From assembly GCA_005883445.1 (NCBI GenBank), contig VAZL01000222.1, positions 1 to 6,350 of the forward strand: DNA of 6,350 nt. Reading direction: 5' to 3'. The DNA comes from Alphaproteobacteria bacterium. GTDB taxonomy: Bacteria > Pseudomonadota > Alphaproteobacteria > Rhizobiales > Xanthobacteraceae. A program made the translations under genes and the position numbers. Positions 1 through 5,096 of this stretch are shown in pieces (positions within the stretch are counted from its first letter, which is position 1; each line of letters starts with the position of its first letter). The notes beneath the pieces are model-generated. The model ran no database searches. It was not told the DNA's origin and saw nothing but the letters and a program-made list of their open reading frames with translations.

Positions 1-1
1 G

Positions 2-253
2 CTTGGATTTCCCACCGTTGTGTCCTCCTCGTGGTTTGGCCTCGCCGCGCCCGCGGACAAGCCCGCCGACGTCGTCAGCACATTGGCCGCTGCGATGCCC
101 TCGGTCTTTGCCTCTGCGGGATATCAGGCGCGGCTCGAAAAGCTCGGGCTCGAGCAGTTCAACTTGAACCCCGAGCAGTCCGCCGCCTTCATCAAGGCGG
201 AGTTCGACAAATGGGCCAAGGTCGCGAGGTCCGCCGGTATCCAGGTGGACTAG
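2..253 (+). CDS. TctC/Bug-family tripartite tricarboxylate transporter solute-binding protein, C-terminal end (5' end outside window)
   Basis: This is an open frame that enters from the left edge and stops at TAG 251-253. The protein family is a periplasmic solute-binding protein that captures carboxylates or related organic acids, classically for a TctAB-type membrane transporter. About 83 residues are visible. They include the family's late landmark WFGLAAPADKP, then a helical stretch and a closing region with PEQSAAFIKAEFDKWAKV, which matches the usual last quarter of a roughly 320-residue protein. The same landmark occurs as WFGLMAPATTP in the complete paralogue at 5097-6068, so two divergent family members lie within 6 kb. 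GTG at 20 could be read as a start, but in-frame family-like sequence (LGFPTVV) continues upstream to the edge, so the true start is outside. No transporter membrane genes are seen here. Substrate unknown. Confidence 0.9.
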   Translation, partial: LGFPTVVSSSWFGLAAPADKPADVVSTLAAAMPSVFASAGYQARLEKLGLEQFNLNPEQSAAFIKAEFDKWAKVARSAGIQVD

Positions 254-348
254 GCCGCAGCCACCAGCCCAATCAAGGCGCGCACACCCCGGAATCGTAG
301 CATTCGCGACGGGTCGCTCGACCTAGGGCCGAGCGTCGGGCCCGCGAC

Positions 349-363
349 TTTACAAAACTTTAC
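349..363 (-). promoter_or_regulatory. CpxR-type response regulator box (GTAAA-N5-GTAAA)
   Basis: The plus strand reads TTTAC-AAAAC-TTTAC, which is GTAAA-GTTTT-GTAAA on the minus strand. This is an exact match to the published enterobacterial CpxR recognition sequence GTAAA-N5-GTAAA: two half sites one helical turn apart, as expected for an OmpR-family dimer. It lies 82 bases before the ATG of a CpxP/Spy-like gene that is followed by an OmpR-family regulator and a CpxA-like kinase, so autoregulation of the operon is the natural reading. The site is seen directly. Its use by the neighbouring regulator is inferred. Confidence 0.65.
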
Positions 364-373
364 CTTCCCGACA

Positions 374-391
374 CCGGCGAGAAAACGCCGG
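374..391. repeat. Inverted repeat CCGGCG-N6-CGCCGG in the operon leader
   Basis: CCGGCG (374-379) and CGCCGG (386-391) form a perfect 6-bp stem around the A-rich loop AGAAAA. It lies 10 bases downstream of the CpxR-type box and 54 bases before the CpxP-like start. No T-run follows, so it is unlikely to be an intrinsic terminator. It could be a second operator or a hairpin in the leader mRNA. In DNA this GC-rich, a 6-bp stem may also arise by chance. Confidence 0.35.
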
Positions 392-430
392 CCCATACCT
401 TGCGCTCACGGGCAATACCGCCTGACGTCG

Positions 431-439
431 AGGAAGGAG
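431..439 (+). promoter_or_regulatory. Strong Shine-Dalgarno sequence for the CpxP-like gene
   Basis: AGGAAGGAG ends 6 bases before ATG 446. It is the best ribosome binding site in the window and fixes the start of the downstream gene. Confidence 0.75.
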
Positions 440-445
440 TTCAGG

Positions 446-1024
446 ATGGTTGAGCAGAGCAACGGGCAGTCCAAAGCGGAAACTCCGTCCCAGGACTACC
501 GCCGCGGTCGCCGCGGCACGTTCGTAATCGCATTGGTCGCGGTGGCGCTGTTGGCGGGCCTCACCGGCAACTTGCTGTCCAAAGCGTTCGGCCAAGGCGA
601 CAGTTGGCAGCACATCAGCTGGCACGACGGCGGCGTTTTCGGCGGGCCGCTCTCGCCGGCACAAATCGACGATCGCATCGACCGCATGAGCAAACATCTC
701 GCCATCGAGCTCGATGCAACGTCGGACCAGCAGGTCAAGGTCGCAAACATCGCCAAGGCCGCCGTCGCTGATCTGCGGCCGCTGCGCGAGAAGGCGCACG
801 CCGCGCGCGCTCAGGCCATCACGCTCTTGACCGCCCCCACCATCGATCGTAGTGCAATCGAGCGCCTGCGCGCCGAGCAGATCGGGCTTGCCGAAACGGC
901 GAGCAAACGCATCGCGCAGGCGCTGGCCGATGCCGCCGATGTGCTCAGCCCCGAACAGCGCCGGAAAGTCGCGGACTGGATAGCGCTCGGGAGGCCGTGG
1001 TGGGCGCGCTGGCATCGCGGCTGA
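446..1024 (+). CDS. CpxP/Spy-like membrane-anchored periplasmic stress protein (metal-resistance fold)
   Basis: A 192-residue protein. Residues 1-24 are polar with an RRGRR patch, residues 25-41 form one hydrophobic segment, and the remainder is mainly helical and should be periplasmic. A His/Trp/Asp stretch (WQHISWHDGG, about 54-63) follows the membrane segment. A long amphipathic region (about 70-165) then leads to LSPEQRRKVADWI (167-179), the C-terminal LTxxQR-type motif typical of CpxP, Spy and the periplasmic heavy-metal sensor/resistance family. Relatives bind misfolded proteins or metals in the periplasm and damp the cognate sensor kinase. The following genes are an OmpR-type regulator and a CpxA-like kinase on the same strand, giving a CpxP-R-A-like order, and a CpxR-type box precedes the gene. 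The start at 446 is backed by an ideal ribosome binding site. Unlike E. coli CpxP, which has a cleaved signal peptide, this one looks like an uncleaved membrane anchor. The family call is firm. Chaperone versus metal-sensing role is not resolved. Confidence 0.82.
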   Translation: MVEQSNGQSKAETPSQDYRRGRRGTFVIALVAVALLAGLTGNLLSKAFGQGDSWQHISWHDGGVFGGPLSPAQIDDRIDRMSKHLAIELDATSDQQVKVANIAKAAVADLRPLREKAHAARAQAITLLTAPTIDRSAIERLRAEQIGLAETASKRIAQALADAADVLSPEQRRKVADWIALGRPWWARWHRG

Positions 1025-1047
1025 TGCACACCGGTTGATGGACAATC

Positions 1048-1679
1048 GTGGGCGAACGCGTCCTTCTGATCGAAGATGATTCCCGTCTTGCCGATATGGT
1101 CGGCGAGTATCTCGGCAAGGCGGGTTTTCACGTCGTTCATGCCGAGAGCGGGGCGCGCGGGCTTGCGCTGCATGGGCGAGAGCCGCTGGACGTCGTCATC
1201 CTCGATCTGATGCTGCCGGATAGCGACGGTTTGGACATCTGCCGGCAGATCCGGGCCCGCTCCGCCTCGAGATGGGGGCCGACGATTATTTGCCGAAGCC
1301 GTTCGAGCCGCGCGAGCTTTTGGCGCGACTGCGCGCGATCCTGCGCCGCGGCCGAGGCGGTCTCAAACCCGATCTGCTGCGCTATGGACGGCTCGAGATC
1401 GACCGCGGCGCCCGCGAAGTGCGGCTTGACGGCACGCCGCGGCCGCTGACCAGCTATCAGTTCGCCTTGCTGCTGGCGCTCGCCGAGCATGCCGGCCGCG
1501 TCATGTCGCGCGACGCGCTGATGGATGCGGTCAAGGGCGAGCAAATCGAGGCGTTCGACCGGTCGATCGACGTGCATGTCTCGCGCATCCGCGCGGCGAT
1601 CGAGGACGATCCGAGAAAGCCGCGGCGCGTCATCACCGTGCGCGGGACGGGCTATGTCTTCGCCAAAGCCCAGGAGTGA
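1048..1679 (+). pseudogene. OmpR/CpxR-family response regulator, disrupted by an internal deletion and frameshift
   Basis: Starts at GTG 1048; an in-frame TGA at 1036-1038 rules out a longer form. The first frame gives a good receiver start: VLLIEDD with the acidic pair D10/D11, and VVILDLMLPDSDG with phospho-acceptor D53, up to IRARS (residue 72, base 1263). The sequence then jumps into another frame at about 1264 with LEMGADDYLPKPFEP, which holds the conserved Lys, followed by a full OmpR-type winged-helix domain (about 1375-1670, ending RGTGYVFAKAQE) and TGA 1677-1679. The segment normally between these parts, including the conserved LTA switch Thr and helix 4, is absent. Family alignment predicts about 61-67 missing bases, with a size of 3n+1. 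The first frame would run into junk and stop at 1449. Restart at ATG 1272 would give a DNA-binding fragment but has no ribosome binding site. It could be a true pseudogene or a sequence error. The downstream gap to the kinase is 48 bases. Confidence 0.85.
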
Positions 1680-1727
1680 GGCGTCGCGCGCATTTTGCGG
1701 CGATGGCGCATCGAGAGGCCGGCTCGG

Positions 1728-2969
1728 ATGAGACGACTTTATCTGCAAGTCTACCTCACGATCGTGGCAAGCCTCGTTCTGGTCGTGCTCACGGCGGGCC
1801 TGCTGTGGCACTTCTTCGCCGGCTTCGGCCCGTTCGGGCAGCAGTTCGAAGTGGCCGGCGAAGTCATCGCCGAGCTTGTCCCCGCCGCAAACGCGCCGGC
1901 GGCGGCGCAGCAGCAGGCGATCGACCGGCTGGCGGAGCGTCTGGGCGCGGATTTGGCGCTGTTCAGCCGCACCAACGAGCCGTTGGCCGCTGCCGGCCGG
2001 CCGCTCCCGGCTCCAAGTCGCGACGGTCGGACCGGGGGGTGGATGCGAACGCCTGTCGGGCCCGCGGTTTCGATCCCGCTGCCGGACGGCCGGCGGCTGG
2101 TGGCACGCCTGCCGCCCCGCCAGCGTCCCAGCGCGCTCATGCTCGCCGCCTTCCTTGGGGCCATCGCGCTCGTCGTCGCCATCGGCGCCCGCCCGGTCGT
2201 GCGACGGCTCACGGGGCGGCTCGAGCGGCTGCAGCGCGGCGTCGAGTCGCTTGGCGCCGGCGATCTCACCGCGCGCGTCAAGGTCGAGGGCCGCGACGAG
2301 GTTGCCCGCTTGGCTCGAAGCTTCAATCAGGCCGCCGCGCGCATCGAAAGCTTGGTCAACGCCCACAAGATGCTGCTCGCCAATGCGTCGCACGAGCTCA
2401 GAACGCCGCTCGCGCGCATCAGGCTCGGGCTCGAGCTGGTCGCGACGCATCCCGAACGCAAAGTCGAGCTCGAGCGAGACATCGCGGAGCTCGACCAGCT
2501 CGTGGACGAGATCCTGCTGGTGAGCCGCCTCGACGCCACCGAGCAGCTGGATGTTCGTGAGGACGTCGACCTGGCCGCGCTCGCGGCGGAGGAATGCGCG
2601 CGATACGACGATTGCAGCGTCGAAGCAAAGCCGGTCATGGTGCGCGGGGACCCGATGCTGCTGCGCCGAATGATCCGCAACCTCGTCGAAAATGCCCACC
2701 TCCATGGCAAGCCGCCGATCGAAGTGACGGTCGCGAGGCAGGATGATCGGGCCCTGCTCAACGTGCTCGACCATGGCCCGGTGATCGTCGAAGACGCGCG
2801 CGAGCGGCTGTTCTCGGCCTTCTACCGGATTCCGGGAAGATCCGGCACGAAGGGCAGCGGACTCGGCCTTGCGTTGGTCAGGCAGATTGCACGCCGGCAC
2901 GGCGGCGACGTCGCCTACGATCCCGACCGAGGAAGCTCATTCACCGTGACATTGCCGGCCAGCGCCTAG
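1728..2969 (+). CDS. CpxA-like membrane sensor histidine kinase
   Basis: A 413-residue two-component sensor kinase that would phosphorylate the OmpR-family regulator encoded just upstream. Order of parts: first membrane helix about 10-30; periplasmic domain about 31-135, with a low-complexity Ala/Gln stretch near 53-64; second membrane helix about 136-153; HAMP about 155-208; HisKA with SHELRTP (221-227), phospho-acceptor H222; N box NLVENAHLHG (318-327); G1 box DHGPVI (348-353); F box LFSAFYRI (361-368); G2 box GSGLGLAL (376-383). The short periplasmic domain and the HisKA sequence resemble CpxA. The G1 box has Val where the second Gly of DxGxG is usual. ATG 1728 is chosen over TTG 1695 because it places a short polar N-terminus before the first membrane helix and has GAGAGG at 1713-1718. 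The frame is intact, in contrast to the broken regulator. Family assignment is secure; the signal sensed is unknown. Confidence 0.9.
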   Translation: MRRLYLQVYLTIVASLVLVVLTAGLLWHFFAGFGPFGQQFEVAGEVIAELVPAANAPAAAQQQAIDRLAERLGADLALFSRTNEPLAAAGRPLPAPSRDGRTGGWMRTPVGPAVSIPLPDGRRLVARLPPRQRPSALMLAAFLGAIALVVAIGARPVVRRLTGRLERLQRGVESLGAGDLTARVKVEGRDEVARLARSFNQAAARIESLVNAHKMLLANASHELRTPLARIRLGLELVATHPERKVELERDIAELDQLVDEILLVSRLDATEQLDVREDVDLAALAAEECARYDDCSVEAKPVMVRGDPMLLRRMIRNLVENAHLHGKPPIEVTVARQDDRALLNVLDHGPVIVEDARERLFSAFYRIPGRSGTKGSGLGLALVRQIARRHGGDVAYDPDRGSSFTVTLPASA

Positions 2970-3081
2970 GGCGAAGCCTTGAGCGCGTTCACGCGTCCAT
3001 CCGGCGCGAGCTCAACCTTTCCGCAGCGCTGCCGACCCGCTATGGTCGCCGCGCAACAGCCTCCACACAGGGAAGAAAACG
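2970..3081 (+). promoter_or_regulatory. Intergenic region with a weak candidate promoter for the decarboxylase-family gene
   Basis: A 112-base gap after the kinase. TATGGT at 3041-3046 is a fair -10 element, preceded after 17 bases by the poor -35 candidate TTTCCG (3018-3023). AGGGAAG at 3069-3075 is a good ribosome binding site 6 bases before ATG 3082. I see no hairpin with a T-run that would end the kinase operon. Confidence 0.3.
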
Positions 3082-3480
3082 ATGAACCAAGATCGCGCCG
3101 CGCGCGGCAAGACGATTCGCGACCAAGCTTTCGGCAAAGACGGGTTGAAGACGTGGGACGAGCTCAACGCGATCTGCCCGACACACGCCCAGGCCATCCA
3201 TGAATATTGCTTCGGGACCATCTGGGACCGCCCGCACCTCGATTTGAAGACGCGCGAATTGATCGTGATCGCGGCGGCGGTGGCGTCCGATTGCCCCAAT
3301 GAAGTGGCGCTGCACGCGCGGGGCGCGCTCAACCGCGGCGCCAAGCGCGAAGAGATCATCGAGACGATCCTGCAATGCGCGCCCTATGTCGGCTTTCCCA
3401 AGACCAACCACGCACTCAAGGCGGCAAAAGACGTGTTCGACCGCTGGGAGACAAAGAAGGACGACTGGAAGGCGCTGTGA
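3082..3480 (+). CDS. Carboxymuconolactone decarboxylase (CMD) family protein, intact copy
   Basis: A 132-residue protein of the small all-helical CMD/AhpD-like family, which includes PcaC (4-carboxymuconolactone decarboxylase of the protocatechuate route) and thiol-based peroxidases. The family core is visible: LKTRELIVIAAA (55-66), then CPNEVALHARGALNRGAKREEI (71-92) with the conserved Glu74 and His78, and the following helix IIETILQCAPYVGFPKTNHA (93-112), whose tail is typical of the PcaC-like branch. An AhpD-type CxxC pair is absent; only Cys71 lies in that region, so a peroxidase role is less likely. The length matches stand-alone family members. AGGGAAG 6 bases upstream supports ATG 3082. 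The gene converges on the cinA-type gene with only 8 bases between stop codons. Its last 65 codons are repeated at 4289-4487. The substrate cannot be read from the sequence. Confidence 0.88.
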   Translation: MNQDRAARGKTIRDQAFGKDGLKTWDELNAICPTHAQAIHEYCFGTIWDRPHLDLKTRELIVIAAAVASDCPNEVALHARGALNRGAKREEIIETILQCAPYVGFPKTNHALKAAKDVFDRWETKKDDWKAL

Positions 3481-3488
3481 CGAGCGGC

Positions 3489-3989
3489 TCACGCGCTCGC
3501 GCCGGCCTCGGCCGCGAGCACATCCAGCAGCAGGTCGAGTGCCGCCGCGGTGAAAGCATGCATGTTGCCGACGCGATCGTCGCTGCCGGTTTCGAGCGTG
3601 ATCGCGCGCTCGGTTCGTCCGGCAACGGCGATGCAGCTGTGGCCGGCCGGATCGCCATATCGATTGCCGGCCGGGCCCGTTGCTCCGCTCTCGGCCACGG
3701 CCCACGTCGCCGAGAAGCGTTGCCGCGCGGTTTGCGCCAACAGCAGCGCATAGGGCTGCGTCGAGGCGCGCATGCCGAGGGTCGATATATCCGGCAGGTT
3801 CAGCAGCGCGCGCCGCGCGACCTGGGTATAGACGACGGCGCCTCCCAGGAAATAGGCGGACGCGCCCGGCAATGCCAGCAGCGCTGCCGCGATCAGGCCG
3901 CCGGTCGAGGATTCCGCCACGGCGATCGTCTCGCCGCGCTGCTTGAGAAGACGAGCGACTTTGTCGGCGCGTGCGATCAATTCCTGCAT
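3489..3989 (-). CDS. pncC: CinA C-terminal-domain family protein (nicotinamide-nucleotide amidohydrolase type), copy 1
   Basis: A 166-residue stand-alone CinA C-terminal domain. Characterised members deamidate nicotinamide mononucleotide to nicotinate mononucleotide in the cytosolic pyridine nucleotide salvage cycle. Visible landmarks are VAESSTGGLIAAAL (24-37), YFLGGAVVYT (46-55) and AVAESGATGPAG (97-108), followed by the GHSCIAVAG strand. Length is normal for the single-domain form; the N-terminal competence-protein half of full CinA is absent. ATG at 3989 (minus strand) is chosen because GGAGAAG lies just upstream and the family starts close to this point. An upstream in-frame GTG at 4037 would add 16 residues with no family character and would start inside the inverted repeat. 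Compared with copy 2 it has V122, T126, D137 and V140 where copy 2 has I, S, G and L. It is transcribed convergently to the CMD gene and divergently from the tctC-type gene. Confidence 0.88.
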   Translation of the reverse strand: MQELIARADKVARLLKQRGETIAVAESSTGGLIAAALLALPGASAYFLGGAVVYTQVARRALLNLPDISTLGMRASTQPYALLLAQTARQRFSATWAVAESGATGPAGNRYGDPAGHSCIAVAGRTERAITLETGSDDRVGNMHAFTAAALDLLLDVLAAEAGASA

Positions 3990-4019
3990 GGGGGTGCTTC
4001 TCCGTCTTGTCTCGCCGAC

Positions 4020-4037
4020 GTGCGAACTTGCTCGCAC
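4020..4037. promoter_or_regulatory. Inverted repeat GTGCGA-N6-TCGCAC in the divergent intergenic region, copy 1
   Basis: Perfect 6-bp half sites around ACTTGC. The arms extend to GAC/GTC if one base is bulged. It lies between the divergently transcribed cinA-type and tctC-type genes and overlaps the candidate -35 of the latter, a typical operator position. It is repeated exactly at 5029-5046 as part of the tandem duplication. No regulator gene is adjacent, so the binding protein is unknown. Confidence 0.4.
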
Positions 4038-4057
4038 CGTCGCGCCGCGCCTATGAT
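4028..4057 (+). promoter_or_regulatory. Candidate sigma-70 type promoter of the truncated tctC-type gene (copy 1)
   Basis: TTGCTC (4028-4033), an 18-base spacer and TATGAT (4052-4057), which is 5 of 6 to the -10 consensus. It would start transcription about 25 bases before ATG 4088. It is the exact duplicate of the promoter at 5037-5066 and here drives only a 73-codon broken frame. Confidence 0.4.
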
Positions 4058-4087
4058 GCCACGAAGCGCGAGCAGCGAGAGCGTCGA

Positions 4088-4309
4088 ATGCGGGCTGGAA
4101 TCGTCGTTCTAATCGGCCTCGCGCTCTGCGCGCCGGAGGCAGTCGGCGAGCCCTATCCGGACCGCCCCATCAGGCTGATCTCGCCCAACCCCGCGGGCGG
4201 CGCCAACGATACGATCGTGCGCATCATCGCCGCGAAAATGTCCACCATCCTCGGCGCATCCTTCGTCATCGACAATCGCGGCGGCGCCGGCGTCCGATTG
4301 CCCCAATGA
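4088..4309 (+). pseudogene. Truncated tctC-type solute-binding protein gene (signal peptide plus N-terminal fragment) at the duplication junction
   Basis: The first 68 residues are identical to the full-length protein at 5097: signal peptide about 1-20, then EPYPDRPIRL and the IDNRGGAG motif. At about 4289-4292 the sequence switches into the interior of the CMD-family gene, out of frame, adding only VRLPQ before TGA 4307-4309. The 73-residue product would lack almost all of the ligand-binding fold and should be non-functional. It is a by-product of the tandem duplication, not an independent degraded paralogue, since there is no sequence decay before the junction. If the duplication is an assembly error, this gene does not exist. 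Confidence 0.9.
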
Positions 4310-4487
4310 AGTGGCGCTGCACGCGCGGGGCGCGCTCAACCGCGGCGCCAAGCGCGAAGAGATCATCGAGACGATCCTGCAATGCGCGCCCTATGTCGGC
4401 TTTCCCAAGACCAACCACGCACTCAAGGCGGCAAAAGACGTGTTCGACCGCTGGGAGACAAAGAAGGACGACTGGAAGGCGCTGTGA
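4289..4487 (+). pseudogene. CMD-family gene fragment lacking its 5' half
   Basis: Identical to codons 68-132 of the intact gene at 3082-3480, including the Glu/His core CPNEVALHARG and the stop TGA 4485-4487. It lacks a start codon, ribosome binding site and N-terminal helices. Translation coming in from the truncated tctC-type frame is in a different frame and stops at 4309. It is not expected to yield a protein. It exists only because of the tandem duplication. Confidence 0.92.
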
Positions 4488-4497
4488 CGAGCGCGGC

Positions 4498-4998
4498 TCA
4501 CGCGCTCGCGCCGGCCTCGGCCGCGAGCACGTCCAGCAGCAGGTCGAGTGCGGCCGCGGTGAAGGCATGCATGTTGCCGAGGCGATCGCCGCTGCCGGTT
4601 TCGAGCGTGATTGCGCGCTCGCTTCGTCCGGCAATGGCGATGCAGCTGTGGCCGGCCGGATCGCCATATCGATTGCCGGCCGGGCCCGTTGCTCCGCTCT
4701 CGGCCACGGCCCACGTCGCCGAGAAGCGTTGCCGCGCGGTTTGCGCCAACAGCAGCGCATAGGGCTGCGTCGAGGCGCGCATGCCGAGGGTCGATATATC
4801 CGGCAGGTTCAGCAGCGCGCGCCGCGCGACCTGGGTATAGACGACGGCGCCTCCCAGGAAATAGGCGGACGCGCCCGGCAATGCCAGCAGCGCTGCCGCG
4901 ATCAGGCCGCCGGTCGAGGATTCCGCCACGGCGATCGTCTCGCCGCGCTGCTTGAGAAGACGAGCGACTTTGTCGGCGCGTGCGATCAATTCCTGCAT
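4498..4998 (-). CDS. pncC: CinA C-terminal-domain family protein (nicotinamide-nucleotide amidohydrolase type), copy 2
   Basis: A 166-residue second copy of the gene at 3489-3989, with the same start context (GGAGAAG upstream of the ATG at 4998), the same motifs (AESSTGG 25-31, GGAVVYT 49-55, ESGATGPAG 100-108) and an intact frame. All eight base differences from copy 1 lie in the last third of the gene. Four are silent and four change residues: V122I, T126S, D137G and V140L. None of these falls in the visible motifs, so both copies should be functional. It is the copy that neighbours the complete tctC-type gene and therefore keeps the probable ancestral divergent arrangement on that side, while copy 1 keeps the ancestral convergent arrangement with the intact CMD gene. 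Confidence 0.88.
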   Translation of the reverse strand: MQELIARADKVARLLKQRGETIAVAESSTGGLIAAALLALPGASAYFLGGAVVYTQVARRALLNLPDISTLGMRASTQPYALLLAQTARQRFSATWAVAESGATGPAGNRYGDPAGHSCIAIAGRSERAITLETGSGDRLGNMHAFTAAALDLLLDVLAAEAGASA

Positions 4999-5028
4999 GG
5001 GGGTGCTTCTCCGTCTTGTCTCGCCGAC

Positions 5029-5046
5029 GTGCGAACTTGCTCGCAC
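5029..5046. promoter_or_regulatory. Inverted repeat GTGCGA-N6-TCGCAC in the divergent intergenic region, copy 2
   Basis: Exact duplicate of 4020-4037, here upstream of the complete tctC-type gene. The right half overlaps the TTGCTC candidate -35 at 5037-5042. The symmetric arms and this placement suggest an operator serving one or both divergent genes. Chance formation in GC-rich DNA cannot be excluded. Confidence 0.4.
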
Positions 5047-5066
5047 CGTCGCGCCGCGCCTATGAT
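5037..5066 (+). promoter_or_regulatory. Candidate sigma-70 type promoter of the complete tctC-type gene
   Basis: TTGCTC (5037-5042), an 18-base spacer and TATGAT (5061-5066). The -10 is the best in the window. The predicted start of transcription near 5073 gives a leader of about 24 bases. GAGAG at 5086-5090 is a modest ribosome binding site 6 bases before ATG 5097. Confidence 0.45.
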
Positions 5067-5096
5067 GCCACGAAGCGCGAGCAGCGAGAGCGTCGA

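Larger units (their letters stand above)
254..445. other. Intergenic region upstream of the CpxP-like operon
   Basis: This 192-base non-coding stretch separates the solute-binding protein gene from the stress operon. It holds a GC-rich inverted repeat (CGCTCG at 315-320 and CGAGCG at 330-335, 9-base loop), the CpxR-type box at 349-363, a second inverted repeat at 374-391 and a strong ribosome binding site at 431-439. The first dyad could end transcription of the upstream gene, but no T-run follows it. I could not pick a convincing -35/-10 pair. The AT-rich segment at 349-363 stands out sharply from its GC-rich surroundings. Confidence 0.6.
3282..4288. repeat. Tandem duplication, unit 1 (1007 bp)
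   Basis: Covers the last 65 codons of the CMD-family gene, the whole cinA-type gene, the divergent promoter region and the first 67 codons of the tctC-type gene. Compared with unit 2 it differs by a 2-base deletion near 3485 and substitutions at 3522, 3543, 3555, 3572, 3580, 3603, 3613 and 3626. I compared the rest base by base and found it identical: about 200 bases before the patch and more than 660 after it. Unit 1 joins unit 2 through a shared GGCG (4289-4292). Confidence 0.95.

Noticed and set aside
315..335. Inverted repeat CGCTCG-N9-CGAGCG considered as an intrinsic terminator for the upstream gene
   Set aside because: Stem of only 6 bp and no T-run after it. Several competing GC-rich pairings are possible nearby, so it is noted only as a dyad in the intergenic region.
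1255..1275. Programmed ribosomal frameshift in the response regulator
   Set aside because: A frameshift alone would not remove the conserved strand-4/helix-4 segment, and no slippery sequence is present. A deletion is required.
1676..2560. Plus-strand open frame of 294 codons overlapping the kinase start
   Set aside because: Arg/Ala-rich frame shadow of the kinase gene. The kinase frame holds all the catalytic boxes.
1137..2900. Long minus-strand open frame of 587 codons antisense to the regulator and kinase genes
   Set aside because: Its translation is rich in Arg, Asp, His and Ala with no recognisable domain. It mirrors the codon pattern of the clear histidine kinase on the plus strand. 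Such antisense frames are common in GC-rich genes.
3489..4037. Longer cinA-type gene starting at GTG 4037 (and the equivalent 5046 in copy 2)
   Set aside because: The extra 16 residues lack family similarity and the start lies inside an inverted repeat. ATG 3989/4998 has GGAGAAG upstream and fits the family length.
4275..4292. Duplication junction considered as an insertion-sequence or site-specific recombination scar
   Set aside because: No transposase, no terminal inverted repeats and no target-site duplication are visible. The boundary is explained by short homology between two GC-rich 18-mers or by an assembly join.
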